Assembly (NCBI GenBank): GCA_949358305.1
Contig: OX442314.1
Coordinates: forward strand, 19,833,060-19,897,059
Reading direction: 5' to 3'
DNA length: 64,000 nt
Source: Strigamia acuminata
Lineage: Eukaryota > Arthropoda > Chilopoda > Geophilomorpha > Linotaeniidae
Made by a program: the position numbers and the translations under genes. Below the pieces are notes generated by a model, which did no database searches, was not told the origin of the DNA, and was given only the letters and a program-made list of their open reading frames with translations. Positions 30,186 to 42,210 of this stretch are shown one piece after another (positions within the stretch are counted from its first letter, which is position 1; every line of letters starts with the position of its first letter).

Positions 30186-30279
30186 ATAAACTTATTTATA
30201 CTTTTTAAACCAGTATAAATGTAAAATTTAAAATGTAAAATCTACATTTAGACCGGTTTAAAAAATATAAACAAGTTTA
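30186..30279. repeat. Short foldback, arms of about 37 bp
   Basis: ATAAACTTATTTATACTTTT... at 30186-30223 is reverse-complementary with few mismatches to 30243-30279, with a loop of about 20 bases. Probably a very small MITE or hairpin-forming repeat. Confidence 0.7.
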
Positions 30280-31710
30280 AATGACAGTGCCTACTGAAAA
30301 GATACAATTCTTTTCCATTTTGTGTTTTACTTCAATTTTAAAACAAAAATGATGTCCCAATAAAGTAACCTGTAACCCCTGTGATGTGACCAATGATGTA
30401 ATAAATAAGTAATACATGTTGCCAATTTTATAAAATAGTTAATATTCTCACACTCAAAATTTAAACTTAAATCACACTTAAACTAAAATTGTTACAACAT
30501 AATTATTTTTATTTTTGAAAAATAGAACGTACTTCAACTCATCAGAGATTAGATGTACGCAACTATCTTGGCTCATCAATTTTGAGTTTAGAGTTTAAAG
30601 TCTTTCAAAATACCTTGAAACCAAGATAAGATGCGTACAACCTCAGATACCGCAAGATTACAGATGTAACTGACAATACTCACTACATCACATTTCTCGC
30701 AATAAATCTGAGTTTATTGTGGAATCAAAGCATAAATCATCTACTGATACAGCCCGATCTACCAAAACTCAAACATCAAACATTCTAGAACGAACCAAGT
30801 AAAACGTATTCCTGCTGCGTTTCTATTTTCGAATGCAGCGAGTGTTTACATGTTCCTATTTTTTTCTTATCTCGTGCCCAATTTCGTACGATTCTTATTC
30901 CTGCCTAATTTATGACTATTTTTTTCGCAGCATGCCCCCACATCTTTTTCCAGCTCTCATTTTCACATCATTTATTGCTACGGCTCCCACAAAACACAAC
31001 TACAAAACAAACCCGCTTAATGTAAAATACTCGAAAGCTAGAAAATATGAAAACAAGCAAGCACAAAATTAAATTTCACTCTGCCCCCTGTTCGAGAGCA
31101 ACTAAATCTAATTTCACGGTTAGAAATGGATGTAATTCAGCAAAACCAACCGAAGCGTACAGGTCAAAACACTTGAAACTACTTGGCTACTATATCATAG
31201 CTTTATAAACACTAAAGAGCTTTAACCAAGCACGCTTCTTGTCATTGGAAAAATGGAGGTCGTAACAAATTCGCACATCCATTTCACACCAAGGGTTAGT
31301 CCTTAATTGGTAATAAACGTTCAAGTACTAGTTATAGGTTGTTGCTGAGGTCACTTTAGTCCATCCATCATCATTTGCCTCGGCGCTCCTTCTTGCTGTT
31401 CATTTTTATTTCTTTATGACCCTTTAATCTTTGCTGTTTTCAATTTCTGCCCGATAAAAGTTTGCCCAAGTCAAAACCAATTTGAAACTCTCGCAACCAA
31501 ATTCTCATTTCAACGCAGTAATAAATCGAGAAAATATGCACTACAAAAAACTCATTTCATGCGCATTTGCTCTTATCAAACGGTCATCAGCAAATAACTC
31601 AATAACATGGAAATCATTAAGCACAATTTGACCCCCTCCAACAGAACTGCTTAAACCTAATTAGCTAACTGCGCAAGCTCGTAGCGGATAATAAATGAAA
31701 AGAAACCTAC

Positions 31711-31777
31711 CTTAATTGTCACACGATACAACGATCGACCATATACACACACAGCGAGCGATCCATTTCGATATTTC
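31711..31777 (-). other. Candidate 67-nt exon, - strand
   Basis: On the - strand the stretch is bounded by TTTCTTTTTGATAG and ends AAG|GTAGGT. Only one frame is open throughout (KYRNGSLAVCVYGRSLYRVT and on), with one base completing a preceding codon. No family is recognised. It is one of several such islands between 24 and 50 kb. Confidence 0.3.
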
Positions 31778-32599
31778 CTATCAAAAAGAAAGATAAACAA
31801 ATTTATTTACTTCATTAGAGTAGTTAAAAACGCTACATATTCATCCTTCGTGGCATTTATCTCCCTAAATACCATGGAAACTCATCTTCAAACAACATAT
31901 CACTTAAGCGACCATCAATACGACGTAGTGTGCAGCCAAAACGTCCAGTCAGATTAAAAACCTTTTTGCCATCATCCGTGAAAGCAAACCATAAATTTTT
32001 TAACTTTTGCAATCAGTTACTTTCAAGGTTCTTAGTTAATTGCTGGCATTAATGGACGAGCGTGAAAATAAACTTATTGTAACGCCATTAACACAACTGC
32101 AAGAACATCTTTTGTTCAATGCAATCAGCTCTCCAGAAGACCCATTTCTCACAAAACACACACAAGAACATCATATAACAGTGCCAAAACTCTTGAACAA
32201 GAGGATTCACTCGCTTCGCTCGCACGTCCAATAAAAAGCTGCCATACAGAGATAAAAATGTACATTTAAATAAATAAATAGCAATAAAAAACATGCAGCG
32301 AGCTGTAAACTGATTCCTATTGATTGAATTTCTCTGCACACTACACATTAATATGCAAAACATTTTGGTCAAATCTGAAGATCCCTAATGAGATGATATT
32401 TAAAAAAAAAAAAAAAATCTCTCAAATTATAAAGTAAAAATCTTCTTAGACAATGGGAGTTCCCCCACCAAATATCCATCAATGGTATAATAGTAAAAGC
32501 ACTTTTCAAGCACTTGAATTCATTATTTCTAGCCATCCAATAGCTTATAAATTATTCAGCCGTAAAAGACGATCAAAATATTGAAGAACGACGTAACGA

Positions 32600-32880
32600 T
32601 ATTGACGAAAACTTGGATGAAGTGTCATTCAAAAAATACCCATTGCCACCTGGTGCCCTCTTCCGGTTTTCCCGTTGCTATCCCTTGAGGCTTTTCTCAG
32701 ATAGGGGCCATCAAGAAAGACATGGAACCGTCATTGTCCAACGAAATGGTCAAGCACGAGGGTGAAGAAATGTTGGTCAGGTGGAACTAACGTGCCGGAA
32801 ATAACTCCTGCGTTTGTCGGATCGACCTGTCATCATACGGTCTCCATCCTCATTGACGTTAAGTCGAGCGCAAACCACAA
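32600..32880. other. GC-richer island, unassigned
   Basis: This patch stands out from the AT-rich surroundings. The + strand has GGCTTTTCTCAG followed by a 29-codon open stretch to a stop; the - strand has GATGACAG followed by a 31-codon open stretch. Neither has a known domain. It may be an exon, a conserved element or an old mobile element. Confidence 0.3.
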
Positions 32881-35800
32881 AAAAAAAAAATTCCTGTCCA
32901 CGACTTCAACTTTGTTTCCAAGGCAATGCGAGTCAATTTAATACAAACTCGGGCAAATAAACAAATATTTTTTCCTCTTAAAATATTTAACTTTGAAAAT
33001 TGGCTTAGACGTCGACTAATGGATGCTTATAAAAACTTCTGCAAAGAACAGATGCCATTTCCTTGATGCGAAGAGACATCTGAAATCCTCGAAAATTTAT
33101 GCTAATCTCGCTATTAGCTTCTATCTTACAGTTTAAGCAGTAAAACGGTAAAAACAATTTTTAATCCTAATTTATTTTTTAAAGTAATGCTTAAACCAAG
33201 AACCCTTCAGCTAATGAAACCAAACTCAAGAGAGACAACACCTTTAATTATGTATGAAAATACGAGCATTTTGTTGAATTAATAGGCCTTGACAAAGCAC
33301 CCAAGCACAAACTAAAATATTTTTGCAACAAATGCAAACGAAACAAACCCGTTGAAAACTTCGCTCAACCACATTCTAAAATATAAACAGGAAAACAAGT
33401 TAAAACAAATTACCGTGTGCTTAAAACGTATTCTGATGTGTTCTTAATTTAAAGCTGCATTTAAATATGCTCGACTAAGTGCCAAATGCGAGACAGTTTG
33501 CTCCCCTCTCAAATTCACCAGCTGTAAATGTCGCATCAGCCTTAAAGTACTCCCACTGCCATTCACAAGCAAGCAAATCTCGAGGTGAAATCATGTGGTC
33601 ATTTGACAATAAAAATTGCTCTAACTTGGAAATACAAACGTTTTAGGTTGCTAGCTACACTCGTAATTTCACGTTACTCCTATCTACGAGAATCGAGGGA
33701 AACATGAAAATGTTTCTATTGCATTTTAGCATAAGTATGGTAACATTGGTACATTGTTCATGCATGCTGGACAGAATCCTAGAATCCCTATAGTACTCAA
33801 GTCTACGTTTCCAGAAAATTGATAATCCAAAGTTTACTTTTCTGGAAATTTGATCTTGTAAACATTCCAGTTTTGTGCAAATTCAGTTTGTAGATTTTGG
33901 ACGTTTTGCACATTTCCATTTGCAATGTAAACACTTCTGAGTGTGTAAAAGTTCCATACTTACGTAACATAGCACGTAAACGAAAATGATGCATTCCTGC
34001 GTTTTAATAATTCTTGTTTTGTCAGAAATTACTTTAGCTAAATTTGGTTTGTTTATGGGTTATCATTTTCCTAATAAGCGAACTGCTTTATGAGTAATTA
34101 ATACACAAATGCCGCGGCTTATTCAAAACTTCTACCATCGACCACAACTTCAATTGCCGTTTTTCATAAAAAAAAAATATTTTTTGTGTATTTAACATAA
34201 CGAACGTAGCGTACTTTCAAGGTTCGTTACGTTAAATACAAAAATATAGCTTATTGCCGCAATAACGGTATTTTTGCTCCCATTCGAAGGAATACAGTAT
34301 TTGATCATCACACAGTTTTCCAGAAAAATAAAAATCTATTTTCACTTATCCGTAAAAAAAAAACCATTTATATTCCTTGTTAATTATTAATTTTACCTAA
34401 TTTTAGTAGCAAAATGTAAAACTTTAATTTTCATTCCTAAATTAAATTTTTTTGCTCTTAAATTCTCGCTCCAAATTGTAATGACCTAAATCCTAAACCA
34501 ACACTTATGTACACATCTTTTGTATGCCAAGCTATCAACGCTATTATTTACACTGTAATTGTTCGTCTCAGAAGGTCTCTCAGTTGTTGTTTTTCTCTCC
34601 ACCAACTGTTAATATTTGCTGCTACATTCTTTAAGTAATTCTTTATAACCATCAACCACTGCAAACATTTCCTCATCATTTGTATTCTCGAGTTACATTC
34701 AGGTCCTTTTCACTTCTTTTTCACCTCTTAGGGACAATCTCTATACAAAACATTTCCAGTTTTTTTCCCACTTGCTCTCTTTGTTCTCCTTTCACCTGTC
34801 TCCAGAATGGATCGTTAAAGGTGAAATCCAATCGAGTTTCATCTTTTTTTCCCCCTGCACATTTCACACAAAGCATTCACATTCGTGCGATGCCATTAAA
34901 AGGTAAAAGCTAAAGTTGAACTCTAACTGCATCATCGTTACAAAACCGCCATTTTGGTTAAAAGCTTGGCTGATCGCCAGATTGGATACACAGTACAAAC
35001 TTTTAGGTAAACGCTATATGTGTCTAATTACAACCTACAAGTTACAATCAGATAAAAAAAAAAAAAAAATTCGACCATCTTTAACTCCCCTCAAATTTAA
35101 ACTTACAAATTCCCCACCAGAGTGGAAAAAAAGCTTTGCAGTTTTCATTTCACCTGGTGTCTTTCTATCAATATGCTAATTCACGAGCCCCAGGTCCGAC
35201 ATGCACAACTACTTAGAATACCAAGACAAAACACGAGTAGCAAAAATATCTAACTAATCTGAAAAAAGCCTCCAATTTCCACGAGCGACGAAAAAAATTC
35301 CCAAAACCCAGGAGCAATGATAATTGCTCAACTTTAAACAAAAACTCATTTCATGCCGAATACAAAAAAGGTTCGTTTTAAATGCCCAAATGAGCTCAAT
35401 TGCTTCCAAACATTTAATGGACGCAAAACGACACCAATCACCTCATCACACGGAAATCACTTTCTCGCATTTTCACGGACACGACTGGGATATTGATTCG
35501 GTGTGCGGCGCAGCTGAATTTTAACAAATATACAATTAGAATAATAAATTTGTATATATTAACTTTTGTTTTAATGTTATGATCCACCAAACCAGGGCAC
35601 AGAAGGGAATAATCGTTTTAACTTGTCAACAGCAGATGGCGCAGATTGTTTGTTGCTAGGCAACCAACTTTGCACACCCTACTTGTGGCATGATAAAACT
35701 TGCTTTTACCCCCATTTTGATTACAACACCACTCAGAATCAGAGCGGTAGTTGGCTTACTCAATGCCCTGGGTAGAAATGAATTGGGCTTCAACGGACGC

Positions 35801-37190
35801 AATGCCTCAAAATTGCTCCACATTTCAATGGGGATAAAAATGAAAGAAAAATAACATGAAAAACTAATACACCGTCTTTCACTTTTCGTCTTATTTTTTT
35901 TTTTGCTTCAAAATTTCCCTTACTTTGGTTAGATGTCAATACTTTGCTGTTTATCTTTCACCTAATAAAATATTCTAGACACACCCAAAGCAGAAATACC
36001 TAACTTAAAACAGTTCTGAAAAACAATTTCGAACGAGTAAATATTTGAACACTTACATTTTTATTTTATTTCTAATGTCACCTGCATATCAGTGTTTATC
36101 TTTCAGGCTGTCATCAATTCCATTATTATATTAATTCGTTATAAGGAGAAGCGCTTTTAAAATTTAAAACCCATCTGAAATAAAAATGGAAATTAACATC
36201 AAATGTTAAAGTTCGTTCACACACATTTTCCATTCCATTTATTTTTTTTCTCTTTACAATTTGTTTACGGTATTATTTAGTGAACCAAACTGTCTGAAGT
36301 TTAATGTGCACACTCAAGCCATGATTTAAATATCTATTATTTAATGGCCATTAAACACAATAAAATGGCTTTTGTAGTCGTGGTCACTTAAGAGATAAAA
36401 AGTAACAAATGCCAGCAGCCCTGCACCAATAAAACATTTTGTACTTTCTTTTTTTCTCACTTTTATTTCTACTAAGTCGAAGTAAAAGTAAAAAAAAATT
36501 TCCTTCGTTTGTTATTCTTTCTTTTAATTAGATTAAAGTTTGCCAATTTGTTCGTGGAAACCCTCAATGACTACAAATTCTCAATAAATAAAAAAATGTT
36601 AGCAAAAAAAAATCTAAAAAAAAAAAAAAAAAAACAGAAAACAAATTCAAACTTTTCAAAAAAAAAAAAGAAAAATAATAATAATAATAAAAAAAACAAT
36701 TCACATAAACCAGAGTGAATTTTGTTCATAATGAAAAAAAGGGCGGGAAGAAAATGCAAAAAAAAAACAACAATAATAAAAGTATAAACAAAAAAAGTAA
36801 AGGCTTTCAAGTTTTTAATCTTTTTAGCATTAGTGCAAATGCAGGCAGATATATAAATTTTTCTATTGCCACATTTTCCTTGTTTCGACAGGCCTCAGGT
36901 TTCTAATCCCTAAGTTCCTCCCATAACTGCGTAATGATGTTGCCCTAGACGCGGGCGTCGCTTATTAAGGATGGGGATCCCACTGTGAAGACTTTATGGA
37001 CTGTTAAACAGCGTTTCGTCCCTTGATAAAGAGAAACTTGTTATTGCCAATGTAATTTCAACACCGCAAACTACTCTCATACTTTAACTTAGGAAATAAA
37101 AAATATTCAAAAGTCGTCAGACCAAAACAATCGATGAGAAAAATTTATCTTCTATTCTAATCAATAGAAAATGACTAAATTAAAATTCTT
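32881..37190. other. AT-rich non-coding region
   Basis: No gene seen. A hairpin lies at 34181-34205 and 34222-34245 (TTTTTGTGTATTTAAC paired with GTTAAATACAAAAA). The stretch 36600-36800 is A-rich low complexity. Confidence 0.55.
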
Positions 37191-37194
37191 GCTT

Positions 37195-37423
37195 CAGTAG
37201 AACGCCGATTATCCCAACTAATTAGGGACCTAAGTATTCATAAAACCGATTTGTTCGCATAATCGGACATTAGGTTTATGTTCACACTGCACCGTGTATG
37301 AAAACAAGAAATAGATTAAAAATCGTTAAAAATCGATTAAAAAATCGATAAAAAAATCGATGACCGCTGTTCGGATAACCAGTCATTTGCAAGACCGACG
37401 TCCGGATAATCGGCATTCTACTG
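37195..37423. mobile_element. Pogo-like MITE, 229 bp
   Basis: Ends are CAGTAGAACGCCGATTATCC and CGGATAATCGGCATTCTACTG (reverse complement), with one mismatch in the first 20 bases. The right flank is TA; the left flank is TT, so the target duplication is not perfect. The interior contains several AAAAATCGAT repeats. CAGTAG ends and TA targets are typical of pogo/Tigger elements. Confidence 0.7.
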
Positions 37424-39121
37424 TATTTTTATTTCAAAGAAGTCTCGTGTGTCAGCCTAAATTTGTTTTCGTGATTGGAACCAGTGTGGCCACACATGGC
37501 ATACATCAAGTCCTAATGTTTTTTTCCCCCATCTTCTAGCACACTGCATTTACCAGAGCTGTGAGTATCACTTGTCTGTGACATAAACCGCAATCAATTT
37601 ATGATCCCAGAGGATTTTCCAACAGACACAGATATGTCTTGGCATAAACCATTCCACGTCTCACCAAGCTTTAGGTTGTAAACTAATTAAAAATAAAAAA
37701 TTAACTGCATTAACTTCCACCAAAATTACTTCTAGAAAAAATCACCCACCGTCTTTTAATTAACTTTTTCTCCAGAGAAAATAAATAAAATAAATGACGA
37801 TTAAATACCTCGTGTTTTACTTACATTTTTTGACCAGAAGTTTAAGACATGGTAAATTTTATCGATTTGAAATATTTTATCTTGATTCTTTCCACACTTC
37901 ATCCTTCCTGAGAGATATTCTTGATTGTTAAGAGCATGTGAAGGTTCAGGAAATGCAATACGTCATATTAATCAGATGTAAAGGTAAAGAGTGGGAGAGG
38001 GAGTTGCTTAATTTCCCACGAGTATATGAAGCGGTCAGATAATAGACTGGCATCACCCACATCATCAGCCACGCATCGTTACTTCTTATTAATTTTCAAA
38101 ATTCCAACTACCGAATGCACATTCCCTTGAGCAGCTGTTTTATAAACTGAAAATAAACATTTTTTCAAAATTTTATTACAAAAACTTAATGTCGTATAGA
38201 CTATAATCATACGTATACCTTTATTATTATTATTTATATTTATTTCATTTTATTTTCTGTCATTACGATCATTGCGTGTGCCGTAAATATGATTTTATTA
38301 TTCCATTTCCGGCAAAATGGCTAATTTTTGGTTGAAGAAACTAAACCGCTCCGACACATTGAAGTCCTTAACCGGGAATCCGAGCCGTTTTTTTTCTTCA
38401 GAAATTTGGTAGGCGGGATCTTAAAGACCATTTATTTTCTATATATATATACATTACCACGAAGCTCATGTATTGAAAACAAACTACGTATTTTTTCAAA
38501 CACAAGGTCAAATGTGAATGTCAAAGCAGAAGTTTGAATTTTCTTTGGTCAATTTTTACGGTTTCTTCAGTTTTCCAAATACAACTTGCAATAAGTGTTA
38601 GAACCATTTCAAAAATTACTGTACTTCCATTTGATAAACACATTTCTTCAATAGTTACTTTCGGTTGCGCCTCATATTCGTTCGAAATGGCCAATGACGT
38701 TCACAAAATTGTGAGGATACCGACGCCATGACACCACGCCGCCGCATGGTGGTGTAAACAATCGCGTCATACACTTCCCAACCACGGCGCGGGTCATTCC
38801 AAAACAAGGGGTACGAGTATACAACATTTGGTACCAAAAGTAGTACGGAACTCCAAATCATCAAATGAATTCGTTTTAAAACTTCTAAACAAGAATGAAT
38901 AAAATTATTTACTCTGCTATTTGCGGTAACTCTGTGGGATACCCAAATGTGGGTATACACCAGCCTTGTTTTGTATTTGTAATGACCCCTACAAAATGCA
39001 AATGAAATAAACATTAGGCCTACTCTCTCAGACAAAATACCTGCAATTTAGGTGCGTACGCAATTTTAAATGTAAATTTTGGCGTAACATTTTTTTTTTT
39101 AAAAAAAGAAAAAAAAGAAAC

Positions 39122-39195
39122 GACAAGCACGGATTCGAACCCGCGCCAAAAGAACCCAACACGGAAGACCAACAACACGCCCACTGTGTGCTCAA
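39122..39195 (-). other. tRNA-like fragment or tRNA-derived SINE head
   Basis: The - strand has a perfect B-box (GGTTCGAATCC, 39131-39141) and an A-box-like TGAGCACACAGTGGG about 50 bases upstream, followed by a T-rich stretch that could end transcription. The T-arm stem and acceptor stem do not pair properly, so a functional tRNA is unlikely. Confidence 0.35.
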
Positions 39196-40199
39196 GATGT
39201 GGTCATGTTAGGCTCTTAATTAGATTTCATATTTTTCCCGACATTTATTATTTGTGGCCACTACAAACAAATAGATATACCGAAACAGTACACCTAAATC
39301 CTAGATGTTTGTACCAATTACCACACAAATATATTCTCTGTATAAAAGCATCCGTCAGTGTTATTTTAAAGCATAACCATTTTTTAAACCGAGAAAATAC
39401 AAAACTTCTATTATGTTCGTATTACTGTATGATATTTTTTACACTTCAGCTTTAAAATTAAAAGGTGTAACAGAATTCATTTCCTTTTCTCATTACAGTT
39501 TCTTTCATTTAATATTGCGACGCAACGCTTTCACTTCATCGTCTTTTTCTGTTATTAAAATAGAATTTCATGCAAAAATAAAAAGAGGAAAAGTTAATAA
39601 AAACCCAGATTCCATTCTTTCATAATCTACTCACCCAACACACACAAAAAAAATAAACTCTCTGCCTAATTTAACTTCGACTCGCTCAAAAAAATAATCT
39701 CAAACATAAATTTCAAACTTTGCTATACAGTACCACGAACCGTTTCCAACGTACATTTTATCTCGAATAGTCCTCACAGCGACCAACACAAACGAATGAG
39801 TACTTGACCACTTCCCAAGTTCGTCTCACTACTTCACCTCGGTATAATGAGATGCGACACCATTTTCCGGACAAAAGCAACGTCGTTACTACAATATGCT
39901 AAGGATGTTCCACATAACATAAAAGACATCATTTTCTGCAAACTGCTAAGGCGAACTAACTAAACCCGCTGAGATCAAGACATTTTACCAATTAATAACA
40001 GTCACGAGCTTACTTGTTTGTTCATTCTTACTTTATTTGCTTGCAAATATATGAGAGATTTGCACAATTTACGTCGTTTAATTATTCACATTTAAGAAAC
40101 CCCTCTTTAAACATTTAGTTTGCATTAATTACGAGTAGTTTTGTGCAATAAATTCTTGTTAGTAAATCCTTAGCTAACTGCTAAGTTGCACGCTTAAAA

Positions 40200-40520
40200 G
40201 CAACCCCTGAATTCTCGCTTTTTCGCACGCCAGTGCCGCGTAGTGCAGCCGTGCCGTTCGAGTTGGGGGCAGCTGAGAGTGACAGATGCGCAAGATTTCA
40301 TTGTTGTCCCTAGGCACAGCAATTAAAGATGCCGAGCATGAAAGAAGACGAAAGAGAGGACTGGGTAACGTTGTCTAGTGTCCTCGTCTCGTTATCAACT
40401 GTATCTGTTTCCCCCTCATCACCCAACTTCCAACCTGTTCCGTACGCCACAACACTCGAGGGAATGCCATTGAGAAGTGTGAACAAAGATCTCGCACAGA
40501 ATTACGAGCAAAGGTGAAAA
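40200..40520 (-). other. GC-richer island with candidate exon, - strand
   Basis: On the - strand an excellent acceptor (ACTTTCTTTTTCTTCTTCTTAG) ends at 40521. The following sequence is open for about 47 codons in the phase that would continue the candidate exon at 47197-47239, then meets TAG near 40375. On the + strand the same island has an ATG (40329) with a 62-codon frame ending at a donor-like AAAG|GTGAAA. Strand and coding status are unresolved. Confidence 0.3.
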
Positions 40521-42142
40521 CTAAGAAGAAGAAAAAGAAAGTGAAATTTACGCCTGCTTGCATTACAGTGTAAATTTATCACTTAAAATGGAGCTAATCA
40601 TCATCATCTTCTAAAGGCCTTAATTCCAGAGCGAGAAGGTTTCGAGTTAATTATGAATTTCCCGCTGGAACTGCGCATGCTCGCTCTTCTTGCACTTCAA
40701 TTTAATTATTTGATTACTCGATATATTGAGCAGAGTTTCACTCGGGTGAAATAGAAAATAAAGATGAAATTCTCAAAGGAATTTACTAGTCATGTAGCAA
40801 CAGAAATGACATGTTCTCATTTACGAATAAATGAGATTACGTTCGCAAACTTCTTTTTTTTCCCTCCTCCTTTTAGATTCAGAAATATTAAATAATTGAA
40901 TAAAATCACTTTGTTTTGCAATAAAAATTCGCCTCTCTTCGCAACAAGATATCAATTAAAACGTTGCTGCATAAATATTCGGTTTGTGCTTATAAACAGC
41001 TGTTCAAGACATGTTGCCATTACCGAATCATTTATCAGGTGACATATAAGGACGCATTAGTTATGTATAATGACATTTGACCTTCGTGTTTAACACGATC
41101 AATTAAGTTGTACAATAATTATTTTAAATATTTGTTTGTTGTGATGACCTCAAAATGTCACTTCATGCAAGGCATTTACAATTTTCCACCTCTTTTCTCA
41201 TGCCATGGATGAGCAACGTAATGTGATGAGGATCACTTCAACTTTTCATTCCAGCGTCCTTTTATTCGAAATATCACAAAGCAAATTCAACTTTTTGGTC
41301 AATCCCGAATTTTTTTAGCAGTTTTAGCCATCCGTTTTGTGGTGAAAAGAACCGTCTATTTTCAGTTAAAGGTCTGTCCGCCGATAAGATTTTATCAGCA
41401 AACAGCCTTTAACCATTTCCTATGGATTCCATTGTAAATGGATAGGACAGTCATGTGCTTACATCGTTACAGTCAATCACTTCACTCTGGCAAACATACA
41501 CAAACAGTTCTATTATTGTCACATTTCATCGTAAATTGTATTAGTTTTGCTTATTCGCCTCTAAAATTGCTGCCATCAATCCCATACACGCCAATTTTAA
41601 ATTATCTGATGAAAAATTTACCATATCAGGTATATACTGTAAGCTAATACGTTCAAGCAGGATTTAATTCTATAGTAGCAGGGTTGAGGAATAAAAAAAT
41701 ATGCAGGTCTTTAATACAGCGCGGTGTAAAATCCTGCGCAGGGATTTTACGATCACTTTTCAATTACGTTGACCATATGTTCCACTGCAGAAATTGATGT
41801 TTCCTTCAGAATATTGATCAATTATAAATACGGAGTAATAAATAATAATAATAAATAAAAGATGGCGCTGGTTGTGGGCGTTGCTCGCTTTTCGTCCTCC
41901 GTTTTTTGAGCGTTTTTTGCCGTATTTTGTGCTCTGGCCTGGATTTCGGTGTGTCGCGCGTATTTGAATAGTCTATGATTATATTTGAACTGTTAATTCG
42001 AGCTGAAATCGGGCGTTTTCGGTGAAGTAGCATCTTTGTGATTTGGTGTTAGGCCTCGTTTGTTGTTCCAGGATTGAGTGGTCGGTGAGCAGGGCCACCT
42101 TTACCATTGGGCTAACTGGGCTGCAGCCCAGGAGCGTCGGGA

Positions 42143-42210
42143 AGAGAGGGGCGCCGGGCAAAGAGGGGCGCCGGGCAGAGAGGGGCGCCGGACAGAGAGG
42201 GGCGCTGGGC
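42143..42210. repeat. Minisatellite, four copies of a 17-bp unit
   Basis: The unit AGAGAGGGGCGCCGGGC is repeated four times with one or two changes, strikingly GC-rich. It sits in the 5' part of the dead LINE, just after a GGGCTAACTGGGCTGCAGCCCAGG stretch. Confidence 0.9.

Larger units (their letters stand above)
24600..31700. other. Large AT-rich non-coding region
   Basis: No convincing gene. A small GC-richer patch at 26095-26210 contains an ATG-initiated frame of 33 codons running to GAG|GTAATT on the + strand, too little to call. Around 26940-27040 the motif ATCGCAA recurs several times. Low-complexity A/T runs are frequent. Confidence 0.55.

Noticed and set aside
35580-35800. Possible hAT-like element with CAGGGCA/TGCCCTG ends
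   Set aside because: Only 7 bp of inverted ends and no 8-bp target duplication.
38655-39035. 126-codon - strand frame
   Set aside because: No signal peptide, domain, splice context or paralogue; composition fits chance in a slightly GC-richer patch.
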